Source: Roridomyces roridus (lineage: Eukaryota > Basidiomycota > Agaricomycetes > Agaricales > Mycenaceae). From it: a stretch of 64,000 bases of DNA. Below the pieces are notes generated by a model. It had not been told where the DNA came from. It worked only from the letters and a program-made list of their open reading frames with translations, and searched no databases. The stretch covers positions 868,001 to 932,000 of the forward strand of contig JARKIF010000022.1 in assembly GCA_029378245.1 (NCBI GenBank), given 5' to 3'. Position 1 is the first letter of the stretch. Each line of letters opens with the position of its first letter. Both the position numbers and the translations under genes were made by a program. Below are positions 10,261 through 20,040 of this stretch, one piece after another.

Positions 10261-11854
10261 CTTCCTCCCTCCACCACGGCACCCCCTCGTCCTCGACCTC
10301 CGCTTCCACGACGTTCACGGCTACCACGGCCAGCGGCTCCGCTGCGGCGCGCGTTGCCGGGTCTATCCCCAACCACATCCCACAAAGCGTCCGGAATCGC
10401 TTTTCCAGATCCGGTACCGGCGGGCTCGTGCAGGAACGATAATGTGTCGGGGTAGTCCGCATGCCACAAGTCCAGCACTCTCCAGACCGTGGCTTGTGCG
10501 TCCCGGGCGTGATAGGGTATCCCGTCTTCCAGAGTGGAGCTGTGTCGACCGTGGCATTGGGGTTGCGTGTAGACCAAGAACGCACGTCCGCCGCGTATGC
10601 TGCTTTCCCTGCAGGCGTGTCCGGATGCTGCCGCGCGGACGACTCACGCCAAGCACGCTCTAACTCGACCTTCGTCTCCGCCGTCGCTGTCGGCAGAGCT
10701 AGGCGTGCTCCTCCAGTATTCGCTGCACGCGGTGCTGCACGCGCGTTCCCCGTCCCAGCTGCACGTTGCTCCGTCCCAGGAGCTCGCTGCGCGCCCGTCA
10801 CCACCATCCCCGCCATCAAACGATCCACCTGCATCATCTTCGCATCCAACGCCGCGCTCTTCGCATCCAGCATCGCGCTCTTCTTCTCCAACGACGCCAC
10901 TGTCAATGCCTGCTTCCGTTCGCACACAGCCTCCTCGACAGCGTGCTCGGGAAGCACCTGCAGTGCTGTCAGCATCCCATTCCAATCTGCAGGCGCCAAA
11001 GGAATCTCCGCACGGAACGACCGCGGCAACACCTTGTGGAAGCCCCACAAACCCTCGCTAGACGCTCCTGCCCCCGCATCCAATACTGCTTCACGCAGCC
11101 TCCCACGGAACTGGTCAAAGGGCGTCATAACCCCTCCGAACACGACCGTGTTGGGCCCAACGAGATCACCCTCCTTGATTTTGATGTTATGCAGCTCCTC
11201 CAGACGCTCCCCCAGAGGCTTGACGGTAATGCTGACGCTGGCGAAGCGGGCCTGGAAGGCGGTGACAAATGCGCTCCAAGACCCACCAAAGTTTTGGGCT
11301 CTGAACCAACGATCGGGCGAGGAATTCGTACGGAAACGATCAGCGACGTCCACGAGTTTGTCGGCGTCTGTGAGTGGAGGCCTGCCTTTGCGATGTATGA
11401 GGTTGAGGCTTTTCAAGAAGTCGCTGGCGTCGTCTGAGGTGCCGGAGCCGTCGTAACGCAGCTCGTGTGATTCGGTCATGTCGTCAACGTCGATTGGGAG
11501 AACGACTTTTGGTGTTTTGGATGGCGCGTGTATAATCACGGGCGGGAGGAGTTTGTATTCGGGAGGAGGAGGAGTGGACGGTGGTGTGGACAAGGGTGTC
11601 GAGTCAGTAGACTCAGGCAGTCGCGTCACGAGCGCGGCGTAGAACGAGGTCGGGGAGATGGGTGTAGCGAGTATCAGGCCCGCTCTCGGCGAATGAATCT
11701 GTAGGCCAACACGCGCTACTATCGGCGGAGAGCCAACGGGTGTGTGTGGAGAAAGGCGGGGGCTGGGTAGACTAACGGTCGTGCGTGGAGAAAGGAGGTC
11801 TTGACCGGATGCTATGACAAGTGCACCGTCGAGCTCGTCTTCAGTTCCGGGCAC
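10223..11854 (-). CDS. Gag-like capsid protein of the Ty3-type element
   Basis: 543 residues. The N-terminal third is Pro/Ser/Thr-rich; the middle (about residues 130-330) is the predicted capsid region (WFRAQNFGGSWSAFVTAFQ...RFASV), followed by a Met/Ala/Lys-rich coiled segment (SLEKKSAMLDAKSAALDAK). Near the C-terminus CWTCGMRTTPTHYRSC gives Cys-x2-Cys-x7-His-x3-Cys, a non-canonical zinc-knuckle spacing (the usual one is CX2CX4HX4C). Its role is to package element RNA in virus-like particles. The stop lies 38 bp inside the start of pol. Confidence 0.85.
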   Translation of the reverse strand: MPGTEDELDGALVIASGQDLLSPRTTVSLPSPRLSPHTPVGSPPIVARVGLQIHSPRAGLILATPISPTSFYAALVTRLPESTDSTPLSTPPSTPPPPEYKLLPPVIIHAPSKTPKVVLPIDVDDMTESHELRYDGSGTSDDASDFLKSLNLIHRKGRPPLTDADKLVDVADRFRTNSSPDRWFRAQNFGGSWSAFVTAFQARFASVSITVKPLGERLEELHNIKIKEGDLVGPNTVVFGGVMTPFDQFRGRLREAVLDAGAGASSEGLWGFHKVLPRSFRAEIPLAPADWNGMLTALQVLPEHAVEEAVCERKQALTVASLEKKSAMLDAKSAALDAKMMQVDRLMAGMVVTGAQRAPGTEQRAAGTGNARAAPRAANTGGARLALPTATAETKVELERAWRESSARQHPDTPAGKAAYAADVRSWSTRNPNATVDTAPLWKTGYPITPGTHKPRSGECWTCGMRTTPTHYRSCTSPPVPDLEKRFRTLCGMWLGIDPATRAAAEPLAVVAVNVVEAEVEDEGVPWWREEDGESVERREVFD

Positions 11855-12057
11855 GCTGCTGGCGCGTTTCTTTCGTCGTCTCGGGACGACCGGTTCTGCG
11901 ACGAATAACGCGTCGATTCTGTTACTGCGGAGCTGTGGTGCCAGAGCTACTCTGTGGCGTCAAGGTTCGTCGGCGGTGCGCTACCAGCACGGGCCTAAGA
12001 ACGGTACTGAGGGTGATCCAAGGGAATCGGACTGGCGGGAAGGGCGTGGGACGAAGG

Positions 12058-12072
12058 CCACTCCAATCACCA
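12058..12072 (-). promoter_or_regulatory. Candidate primer-binding site
   Basis: Three bases inside the 5' LTR, the minus strand reads TGGTGATTGGAGTGG. It begins TGG, as expected for pairing with a tRNA 3' CCA end. I cannot name the tRNA. Confidence 0.4.
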
Positions 12073-12075
12073 GAA

Positions 12076-12242
12076 TGGGCTCGGCGGGATCGGGGCAATC
12101 TAGGCGTAGGCGGCAATCACACCGACGGAGACTGTAAAAGTGGAAGCAAAAGAGCAATCTGATCTACCGTACTGCCACCTGTCCGTAATCTACGTCTAAA
12201 TACCCCTAAACACGCTCGTCATCGCCGGTCCTCCCTGCCACA
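12076..12242 (-). repeat. 5' LTR of the Ty3-type element
   Basis: Direct copy of 5097-5263 with one substitution. In element orientation it precedes gag, so it carries the promoter. Confidence 0.93.
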
Positions 12243-12246
12243 GTGG
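12243..12246. repeat. Target site duplication GTGG (right copy)
   Basis: Partner of 5093-5096. Confidence 0.85.
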
Positions 12247-12946
12247 CCAGTTCGTGTGAGTATAATGCCGTGCGCCGCGGCGGCAGCGAATTGTAGAAGA
12301 GCCAACTGGGACCAGTCAGCTGTGAACCGGAGAAACTTGGAAAGTAGCTCGCACCCAAGTGATGGTTCCACAGACGATCCTGGAACCTGAAAAAGAGTAG
12401 AGCCGAAAAGCATAGAATATCTGAACGATGACAGGGATGAGTCCAGTGAGGAGTATCATGGTGGGGTTCATCCACGACTGGAGGTCCTTGCGGTACATGA
12501 TCAGATTTCCGTCCCCGATTCCGAAGTCGCAGTACCTGTTACAATAAATCAGCGAGGGAACTGCATCGAGGCGAAGACGAACGCAGAATAAGCCATGAGT
12601 CCTGTATGCAGAAGCTCCAGACAGAATACAGCGTATACAGCGGCCTTGGCGATACTTCGGTCGTTGGGGAATGTGCAGAAGTAATAGTCTGATGTTTTGA
12701 AAATTGAGTGAAGTTCGGCAACCGACTGCGCCCGATGATACTCACAGACTTGGATGATTAAGGACCCCATCAGACCAGAGTTGATGAACATCCCCAGGAG
12801 CTGCAAAACGGTCATCGTGCGGTTCTTGATAAAATGGTGACCTCACCCTTGGAGTCGTTCTAATGTGCAGGGTGGATCAAAGGTGAATTCTCCGAGACAA
12901 CAGGAGCATACAATTGTGCAATATCCGAGGGTATGGGAGAGGTCAT
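12243..12946 (-). pseudogene. DUF6534-type integral membrane protein, 5' half, disrupted
   Basis: Minus-strand exons give a probable start MTSPIPSDIAQLYAPV (ATG at 12944-12946), then LLGMFINSGLMGSLIIQV joined over a GTGAGT intron to YYYFCTFPNDRSIAKAAVY, then GNLIMYRKDLQSW and IPVIVQIFYAFRLYSFS, and finally LALLQFAAAAAHGIILTRT. This is the typical order of membrane helices in Agaricomycete DUF6534 proteins. The last exon stops at the LTR border (12243) and resumes in frame at 5096. The first junction, between APV and LLGMF, has no clear donor, so exon 1 is less sure. With the retrotransposon in place the gene cannot make a full protein. Confidence 0.75.
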
Positions 12947-13089
12947 TCGAGAGAGGAGGGGTTTGAGCGAGTGTTCCTGAATTGCTCCACTCATATATAC
13001 TAGTGGCGCGCCGAATTGCCCGTTGTCAGGGTCACACAGGGACGGCGGTTGAACGTTGAAGCCTTGGCCGGTGCTATGAATAGCCATAG

Positions 13090-14659
13090 TGACTCCTGTC
13101 GACTCGTGGAATGTTCACAGGGATTTGTCCATTGATAAATCAGACACTGAGACAGTGATTTCGGTCGCTGTTGAGCTTCTTTTGTTTTCTCGAGTCTACT
13201 GCGTGAACCAAGCCTCTAGGAAGCCTGGTATCCAAGTACTTCAATCAACGCAACTGAGGCAAGCGGAGGCTAGAACCTTGTAGAGCAACACCATCAACTA
13301 TCCACTGCGCGCGTGCTCAGTTCTGCCGATGTGGCTCGATTCCAGGGGCGCCATGAGCAGCCGCCCGCTGCGCTGCATTTTTTTGGTCCGAAATGGAATT
13401 GATGTTGCACACGAACGAACGAATGTAGTGACTGTAGGAGGATATGGAAAAAGAGAAAGAACATCGGGATGCATCGAACCCTCGCCTCTTATTTCCCGCA
13501 GTGAATCGCCGGCTATTCTGCAGGATCTATACTATTGTTGCTGCCTAAACAGTGATAAGCCTGGAATATTTCAGGCTTTCTCGAGACGTGGAATCAACCC
13601 TCTCGGGAGGGTGTACGATACATGACGAAAGTTGAATGATTGGCCCCGCATCGAACCGTGAGAGAACGCAGTAGTTGGCGCAGCCGAGCGTATCAAAACA
13701 AAACCGATGCTCGAACCTTCTATACCCAAATAACCACATCAAAGGACTTCGATGCCGAACTCGCGCTAGATTTACCTGGACACGACAAAAATGGATCATT
13801 GCATAGCTTCGGGGACAGGGCAGCCAGATGGCAGAGTGTTGAGTTTAGGCCAGCTATAGATGCCGAGTGAAACAACCGTTGCGGCATGTTGGAAAGGCGG
13901 GGCCGGTTACATATTGCTGCTGACTGATGGGACCGAGCTTCCGAGCGTATCACGGAGGGCAAATATTACCGGCTTGATAGAAATCACATCGTGATTTCTT
14001 GGCGCGGAAGCTGAGCATCGCCGGCTACTCAGGGAGGCGGGGAGTGGATATAATGTGGTCACACAAATGATTCTAGGAGGAATTGGGGAGTCTGAGCTGG
14101 GTAGTTTGGCAGGACAGACTACGAGGAGTAGAGAGGTGGTCAGTTGGGATGGCATAGGAACAAATGCATCAAAGGCACCAACAGATGGCCAGATGGTACA
14201 TCAGGGAACCAGGGGAAGGATCGCGTGGGACCACTGTACTACGATCAAAAGAAGCTTGGCCAGCATGCGGACACTGTATTACTCATGAAATCTAATAGGT
14301 ACCGAGAGAATGTATATAAGGACTCAGTAGGTACTCGCATTTCAATTCTCCGTTGGTTCTAGTGGTTGTGTTAGGATTTGGTGTACATTGGGTTTTTAGA
14401 GTTGTTTTTTATACACTCGAGACCAGTTACATTATTTCTCGGCGTATCCATCTCTGAGACAGCGGCAGCGTTATCAACAGTACGTGAATCCTGACCCGCA
14501 GCCTAGTATCTCTCGTTTATTCACTGCAGTGAGCTATGAAAACAGTGCCACCACGCGTACTGATACACCGGGAATCGAACCAGTGTGTATGCATCCGGCC
14601 AGCTCGCATCGCTCAACTTGGGTGCGATTATTTGAGCTGTACCGGGCCTCCCCACCAAA
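13090..14659. other. Gene-poor stretch
   Basis: I find no convincing gene. Several short matches to the pol III B-box (GGTTCGA.. on the minus strand near 13480, 13650, 13710 and 14570) suggest degraded tRNA-derived SINE fragments, but no boundaries can be set. Confidence 0.4.
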
Positions 14660-15288
14660 TCAACGTCGACCGGAGTCCATCGCCACCCTCCTTGCGTGAA
14701 AACCGAACAAATCCCTAACCTTCGACCTCAACATCTGCGACTGCCTGTCCCGATCCCGTTGTCTGGCATTTCGGATCAACGGCAGCCTTACAAAACTCCG
14801 ATTCGCTGCAGATCGGCATCCGGGTGGCCACTCCGGAATGGACTCGGCATCAGACTCGTCGTCAATCCACAACGAGGTATCAGGGGCCGGGTCGATTTTA
14901 GGTCCTGCGCGGCGACGGAGCGGAGAAAGCCGGGGTTCGTCGTCAGAATGAGAGCACCGCTCATCCGGGGGCGGCGACGGCGGGCGTTGGGTTATTCCCG
15001 TGCTCGGAGTGCTGGGAGATGACGACGACGACGCAGCAGGGAGCGCTCGAGGGTGATGAGGATAGCCTGAGTTGATATGGTTAAGCTGCATATTTGGCCG
15101 CTGAACAAGGAATTCCTGTAAATGCATGAGGTAGCTCTGGAACGACGACGCACATGTAGGGATTCCATTGAAGTTGAGTGCAGCAATAGCTCCGGTTGAT
15201 CATTTGGTGGGCTCGTGCCGGCGGTTCGCGGGATGGAGGGGAGCGGTCGCTGTGTGTGAGGCCGCGCATTGACGCAGGCTTGTTTCAT
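14660..15288 (-). CDS. Hypothetical protein, two exons
   Basis: An ATG at 15286-15288 opens a frame that joins over a 38-bp GTGCGT..ACAG intron (15116-15153) to a 150-codon exon ending at 14660. The product (about 195 residues) is low-complexity: a Pro/Ser run (SSSSSPSTPSTG), an acidic stretch (LWIDDESDAESIPEW) and a basic C-terminus (RNARQRDRDRQ...KVRDLFGFHARR). It has no signal peptide or membrane helix. I do not recognise a family. The intron is short and the call rests on frame and composition, so it may be spurious. Confidence 0.4.
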
Positions 15289-16477
15289 CGTGGTTCACAG
15301 GGGGGCTTGTGTATCATTGTGGACGGCGAGCCCCATTATATTGCCCAGCTTTTCAGTATCACCGGGGTTTTCGGTCAAGGATTCATCCCCGTTGACAGTA
15401 TCAATGGAAAAGAGTAACCCATCGCATGCGGAACTGCGGGGCGGCAATACAAATTGTCGATGAGTTCATCAGAGATTCCCGCTGGTTAACAGTGTGAAAG
15501 TACGTTTCCGGACGCCTTTATGTCCGGGTACCCGTTGATTGCGACCAACTCGTGGAGAGCAGCAGAGATTGGAAACGAGTGCGCGTGCATCAGTGGGAAG
15601 CCTGAGAAATAGGGTGTAGCTGCGACCCAGGTCCGCTTAGAGTACCAGTGTCGGACGTGCAGGCAGCAGGGAAGTCGAGGTAGTCCGGTAGCCACCGAGC
15701 ATGTAAGCACACGCAGCGGGAGTCTTATAAACCCATAGAAGATCGAGTAAATACTTACTCTCAAAACTGGAACGATCGAGCATGAGGCTTGATCAAGTGC
15801 TTGAGCTTGAAGCTTGAAGGCTAGCTACAGTTACGAGTGCTGACTCCGATGAGGATTAGAGCCAGAGGTCAGGAATCATCCGAGACAGAAAAAATAAGAG
15901 AGGGGCCTGGGACCCGGCGGCCCCGGCCGTGTCATCTTCCGGATTCGAGTGACCAAAGATTGAGTTTGCGCTCAAGAGATTCGCACCGTACGGGGCCCCG
16001 GGCTGGGCACCCGCGACCTGATTTCATACTCTGACAGAACAACCAAAGTGACGTGCCGTTGAGCTTGCCGCATGATATTCTCACGAACCGGTATCGATTC
16101 GTCAACGGTTTTGTCCATTCTCTCAGCCGATCGGGCCTCGGTTGTGTCATCGTACAAAACGAGCTCAAGTGTAGATGTAATTCGGCATCTTGCTCTTAGC
16201 AACACAAAGTCGAGCGCATCGGCACGCAGCTGGTTTGAAACTGGTATCAAAGGAAATTCATGCAAGAAGGGCCTCGAATGAACGCACCAATCGCCACAGC
16301 AGTGGCCACCAGTGGGACCTACGATTGGAAGCTCGCGTTCAGCAGAAGCCGCCTTCAGAGCTGAAAGACACTCACAAGGCGGTAACTTGGATTAGGCGAG
16401 TATTTCAGCTGGTGTCCAAACTCTGGTCAATGAATATAGAAATTGGTTACTCACACCGGGACCGCCTATCCATTCAG
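15289..16477. other. Intergenic or unresolved 3' exons
   Basis: No gene can be defined. The stretch 16270-16470 may hold later exons of the secreted-protein gene starting at 16627. A short imperfect repeat of agcttga lies near 15800-15820. Confidence 0.35.
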
Positions 16478-16627
16478 TCAGCCACTCGTCCCTGTGGAGA
16501 AAGGCAGACTGTAGAGGTACGCACACGCGACCAGACGAGCATCCAGCGACGGGGAAGCTGAGACACCTTGAGTCAAGGCGAGAAACAAGACGCCGCTCGT
16601 GAGGAGTTTGAGGGTGGATAAATTCAT
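16478..16627 (-). CDS. Small secreted protein, first exon
   Basis: The minus-strand ATG at 16625-16627 encodes MNLSTLKLLTSGVLFLALTQ followed by GVSASPSLDAR, a clear signal peptide with an Ala-x-Ala-like cleavage region. A TATA-like box lies about 45 bp upstream. The frame soon meets likely splice donors (GTGCGTACC near 16520), and downstream sequence can be read as DEWLTEWIGGPG before another donor. The rest of the gene is not resolved. Secreted proteins of this size are common in basidiomycetes; no function can be assigned. Confidence 0.45.
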   Translation of the reverse strand: MNLSTLKLLTSGVLFLALTQGVSASPSLDARLVACAYLYSLPFSTGTSG

Positions 16628-16670
16628 ACTGGAGTGAGATGGGAGCTGGGAGGAGACGGAGCCCGCGCTG

Positions 16671-16678
16671 TACTTATA
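16671..16678 (-). promoter_or_regulatory. TATA-like box of the small secreted protein gene
   Basis: TATAAGTA on the minus strand, about 45 bp before the ATG at 16627. Confidence 0.45.
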
Positions 16679-16728
16679 CGAACAAGGGCGGTGTAATATA
16701 TCATAGCTGCTATTTCCGAAGCGACTAG

Positions 16729-16964
16729 TCAATTGAATCGTTCAACGTGAGAGGGGAATTTGAATGAGAGTGTCATTTTTTGTTGCATTGTAGTGGCGTT
16801 CGTGGGCGCAGATTTTATCAGTCTCCCGAATATGTATTGCTGGAGTTGATCGCCGCACCAAGATTCATACGAGATTGGTCTGGAGATATTAAGTTCAAGT
16901 AGGGCGATTGCACCGTGGTTTGAGTGGGCCAGTTGCTGGGAAGAAAGAGGAAACTGAAGCAAAT
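16729..16964 (-). pseudogene. Downstream piece of a hypothetical gene cut by the LINE
   Basis: On the minus strand, the sequence after the right LINE duplication (from 31700 down to 31569, encoding TLSTLSLILLD) continues in frame after the left duplication as LHLLQFPLSSQQLAHSNHG and on to a stop at 16729. This suggests that a minus-strand frame was split by the LINE. The protein is not recognised and the frame may be chance. Confidence 0.3.
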
Positions 16965-16981
16965 GCAAGTCGAGTAGGATG
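16965..16981. repeat. 17-bp target site duplication of the LINE (left)
   Basis: GCAAGTCGAGTAGGATG here is identical to 31552-31568, which directly follows the LINE poly(A) tail. Confidence 0.85.
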
Positions 16982-17328
16982 GACGACCGACACCCAACTC
17001 AACGTAGCTGACCACAATGCAACTTGGCAATATAAATCCCGATCCACGACCTCAAAGGAACAATTATGAGTGCTCGGGGGCTGCCCGAAGACCGACCCTC
17101 GATTCAATGCAACTCAATGGGAAATTTACTCGAATTTCGATCCACTGGCCCTCTATGGACTACTGTCTTTTTGTTCCAATACAACCAACTGAAAACCGAT
17201 CCCATACCCAATATGGACGAACAACAGGGAGAACAAGAGCGAATTTATACGACTCCCGGGTCCTCTTGTACCGAAATCCTCCTTAAAAACGAGCTGTAAC
17301 AAATGCAACACCGTGATGTCCCTTCCCC

Positions 17329-17989
17329 ATGGCCATATCCCTGCCCTTCGCGTACACCCCTCCGGGCAACCTGGACCCAGCACTCGTGGAACCAGGACCT
17401 GTCCCTGCCAACGCTGCGAGCACTACCGCGTTTTCGGTCATCACCCCGTCTACCCCGAACAGTACCACGGACACCACCACCGCATCCACCGCCTTCTTCC
17501 TGGACACCAACAATGCGACCGATGCTTCCATCGCTGCGGACACCAGCCACTCGGAGAGCACCGACAGCGACATCCCCGAGCTCGTATCCCCCACCTCTAC
17601 GGCTATGGTCACCCACGATACGCACACGGTGAACAACACTGATATGTGAGTTTCCTCTCCCGTAACCTGTCAACCTCTATTCTGAGCGACCGAAGAACCC
17701 CCGGTTCTACAACCCGTTCGTTCACATCTCCAACGGTAACGCCCGAATGATCCATCGTGTCCTCCGGGACATGGTTGACAACGGACATCTCAACCCTCGC
17801 ACCACGGCCTCTTCCTACTTTGTCTTGCCCACCGACGCGGTAGCGGACATCAACGGCATTTCCGGACACAACAACACTATAGCGCACCTGGAGAACGAGC
17901 TCGACCGCATTGCCGACGCCATCCGGCTCGTTGAGTACTCCATTTTCGACTTGTGCTGCTACCTCCGTCAATTTTCGCACCGTAACTGA
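17329..17989 (+). CDS. First open frame of the LINE 5' region, hypothetical
   Basis: The frame from 17329 encodes a Thr/Ala/Pro-rich product with an acidic patch (SHSESTDSDIPELV). It reaches GTGAGT at 17646 and can be joined over a 50-bp gap to a second exon containing NPRFYNPFVHISNGNARMIH and an amphipathic segment (HLENELDRIADAIRLVEY), stopping at 17989. If this lies inside a LINE, the gap is better read as a frameshift than an intron, since an RNA-copied element would lose introns. No zinc knuckle or known ORF1 domain is seen. Confidence 0.4.
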
Positions 17990-18816
17990 ACGCTTAATCG
18001 GTGAAGACTCTCCATGACTGTCAAACCCACGTGGACTAACGCTTGTACAGAGCAACCAATGTGTTCCCCTCTATACTTTCGTTCTTGCTACCGGCGGAGC
18101 CTTTTTTTCGTTACCCCCGCACGCCAATCATTGTAGCCTATTTTAATTAGAGTAGGGAATGCCAATACGTGTTTTTAACCAGAGCGTGGCTTTCAAATCC
18201 ATCCTTAAAAAAGTCCTGGAACTGGAACGAATTCCCTTTTGTCTCGGCAAGAAGCCAATACGGATCGCTGGAGGAAATTAGAAGCCGGATGTAGGAGTGC
18301 GACACATGGCTGAGAAGTCTTTAGTAGAAATGGATAAGGAAACAATGACGCAACACCGGTCGACGCAGGCTATTTTGGACCGGCGACCCGTCATCCCAGG
18401 GAGAGTTTTCACGTCACATCTCAAGATTGAGAATGTGGGTCTGCCAGCAACAAGTTGCCGGGGCTGTTGAAGGAGATCTGATGCCTCATCAGACGCAAAA
18501 CGACGTTTGCCTTCCGCCTCTAAACGGATCAAATCGGAACAGCGCTATGGCCGGCACCAACACGTCATAAGCGTCGGCCTTTTCACCCCGACCTCCATGT
18601 ACTCGCCTAACGTCTGACTCTCTGACCCTCCGTACCACCCTTCTAGAACTATGGATAATCGACCTTTGAGCCAACTAACGCCGTTTCCGACGACTGACTG
18701 GGCGATCACCCTTTTTGTCTCTGGGTACAATGATCGTCCATTGTGGACGGCCACGCCGATGATCTGCATACAATATGCGGGTACCAGGGATCATATTTAA
18801 ATCGGAGAGAAATAAG

Positions 18817-19344
18817 ATGCGCCCTCCCATGGCCACTCCGCACCCCTCCGACATCTCCCAACGTATCCCTCACCTGGGCACCAACGACGGCTCTGACAAC
18901 GGAGAGATCCCCGATCCACCGCAAATCGAAGACCTAAATGGCCGACGTGCTCGCACACCTCAGTTGGCACGCCGAGCACGCCCCTTCATTCGGGCAACTG
19001 TACGCAGCCCGTGGAATGATGATCTATAACTCACAGATGGATTACAGCCCCGCGGCCTTCGACTCATGGGTCCAATTCCGACTGATCACTCTCGCATTAT
19101 CAGCCGTCGGATTGACGCAGTCTTCATTGATGCAACCAATATTCCACTGGAACCGGGTGATCGCAACCTATGGGCCCCGTATAATTGGGATCAGACCCTG
19201 CAGGTTCCCCCCCCTTCCTACGAAGGAAACCGTTCCCTTACCGAGATTCTCGAGGATTTGATCAACGACGCGCGGCGCTTGTTTTTTGGGCTCCGGAGGG
19301 GGCTTGTTAGCTTGATACCAATGGAGGATGACGACGAAGAGTAA
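18817..19344 (+). CDS. Repeated hypothetical module, copy 1
   Basis: Translated blocks ARTPQLARRARPF, SRIISRRIDAVFIDATNIP, LWAPYNWDQTLQVPPPS and RSLTEILEDLINDARRLF, ending in a run of acidic residues (EDDDEE) before GTAAGT at 19341. The blocks are in more than one frame, so introns or frameshifts are needed. It is similar in order and sequence to 19570-20040, which makes it one of two diverged tandem copies. The family is unknown. Confidence 0.4.
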
Positions 19345-19352
19345 GTCTCACC

Positions 19353-20040
19353 TTGGCGCTACTCCGACCTCAGCATCCCTCTCCCCTCGCTCCCAATGAC
19401 ATCTGTCACATCGGAGCGCACTCGCCTGGTGATCCGTCGATGGTGGGGATGGCTCCACCCGAGCACAACGACGACGTACCCAATAACGCACCCCTAACCT
19501 ACGCACGGCTCCAGCGAGGAGTCGGATGCGGGGAGTGAATCTAGCGACGACGTCACGCAATCAACTACTCTGCCCGACATGCTCGCCCGCCTCAGATGGC
19601 ACGCCGCAGCCGCTTTCCCACTCGTTCTACCGTATGTCCCACATGATATCTGATGACAGTCGGCACTCACACATGTAATGTAGCTGCGGGGTTTTCGTCC
19701 CGTTACGCCTCTCTCGACCGATGCCCGCACGATTCGGGTGGCACCTCGCGCCAACCCCACCATCCGGCATGCCCCACGCCGCTCTCGACTCATTGCACCA
19801 CACGCGAGAGACCGTTCCCGTACTATCAGCCGCTCGGCTGACCGCGCCTTGGCTGATATGACCAACATTCCAACGGCATTCACATTCCTTGGAAACCGCA
19901 CGCCGCTCTGGCGTGATTTGGTGCAGGCCTTGAATGCCCCTCCCTTTTCCGACGGAGATGGTCGCTCTTTTGAACAAGAACTCGCTGAGGTTATTGTCCA
20001 CGTACAGCGCTTCCTCTGCGGCATACATGTTGGAAAATAA
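19353..20040 (+). CDS. Repeated hypothetical module, copy 2, running into the RT
   Basis: Blocks ARPPQMARRSRF, RTISRSADRALADMTNIP, LWRDLVQALNAPPFSDGDG and RSFEQELAEVIVHVQRF match those of copy 1 (18817-19344) in the same order. The frame closes at 20040, about the point where the reverse-transcriptase frame becomes LINE-like (ENKINQTLRERAQKKK). A one-base shift would fuse the two. The module sits where most LINEs have their endonuclease. Confidence 0.4.

Larger units (their letters stand above)
5097..12242 (-). mobile_element. Ty3-type LTR retrotransposon (7146 bp), inserted in DUF6534 gene
   Basis: Two direct 167-bp LTRs (5097-5263 and 12076-12242) begin TG and end CA and differ at a single base (C/A, near 5148 and 12127), so the insertion is recent. 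Both internal genes are on the minus strand: gag first, then an uninterrupted pol in the order protease, reverse transcriptase, RNase H, integrase, the Ty3 (Metaviridae-type) order. Flanking GTGG duplications show that this is an original insertion. The LTRs are unusually short. All coding parts are open, so the copy may be able to move. Confidence 0.93.

Noticed and set aside
10461..11456. 331-codon plus-strand frame
   Set aside because: Antisense to gag, low-complexity, no domain.
14530..14610. Possible tRNA gene on the minus strand (GGTTCGATTCCCGG)
   Set aside because: The T-arm looks right, but no matching acceptor stem, anticodon arm or clean D-arm could be drawn.
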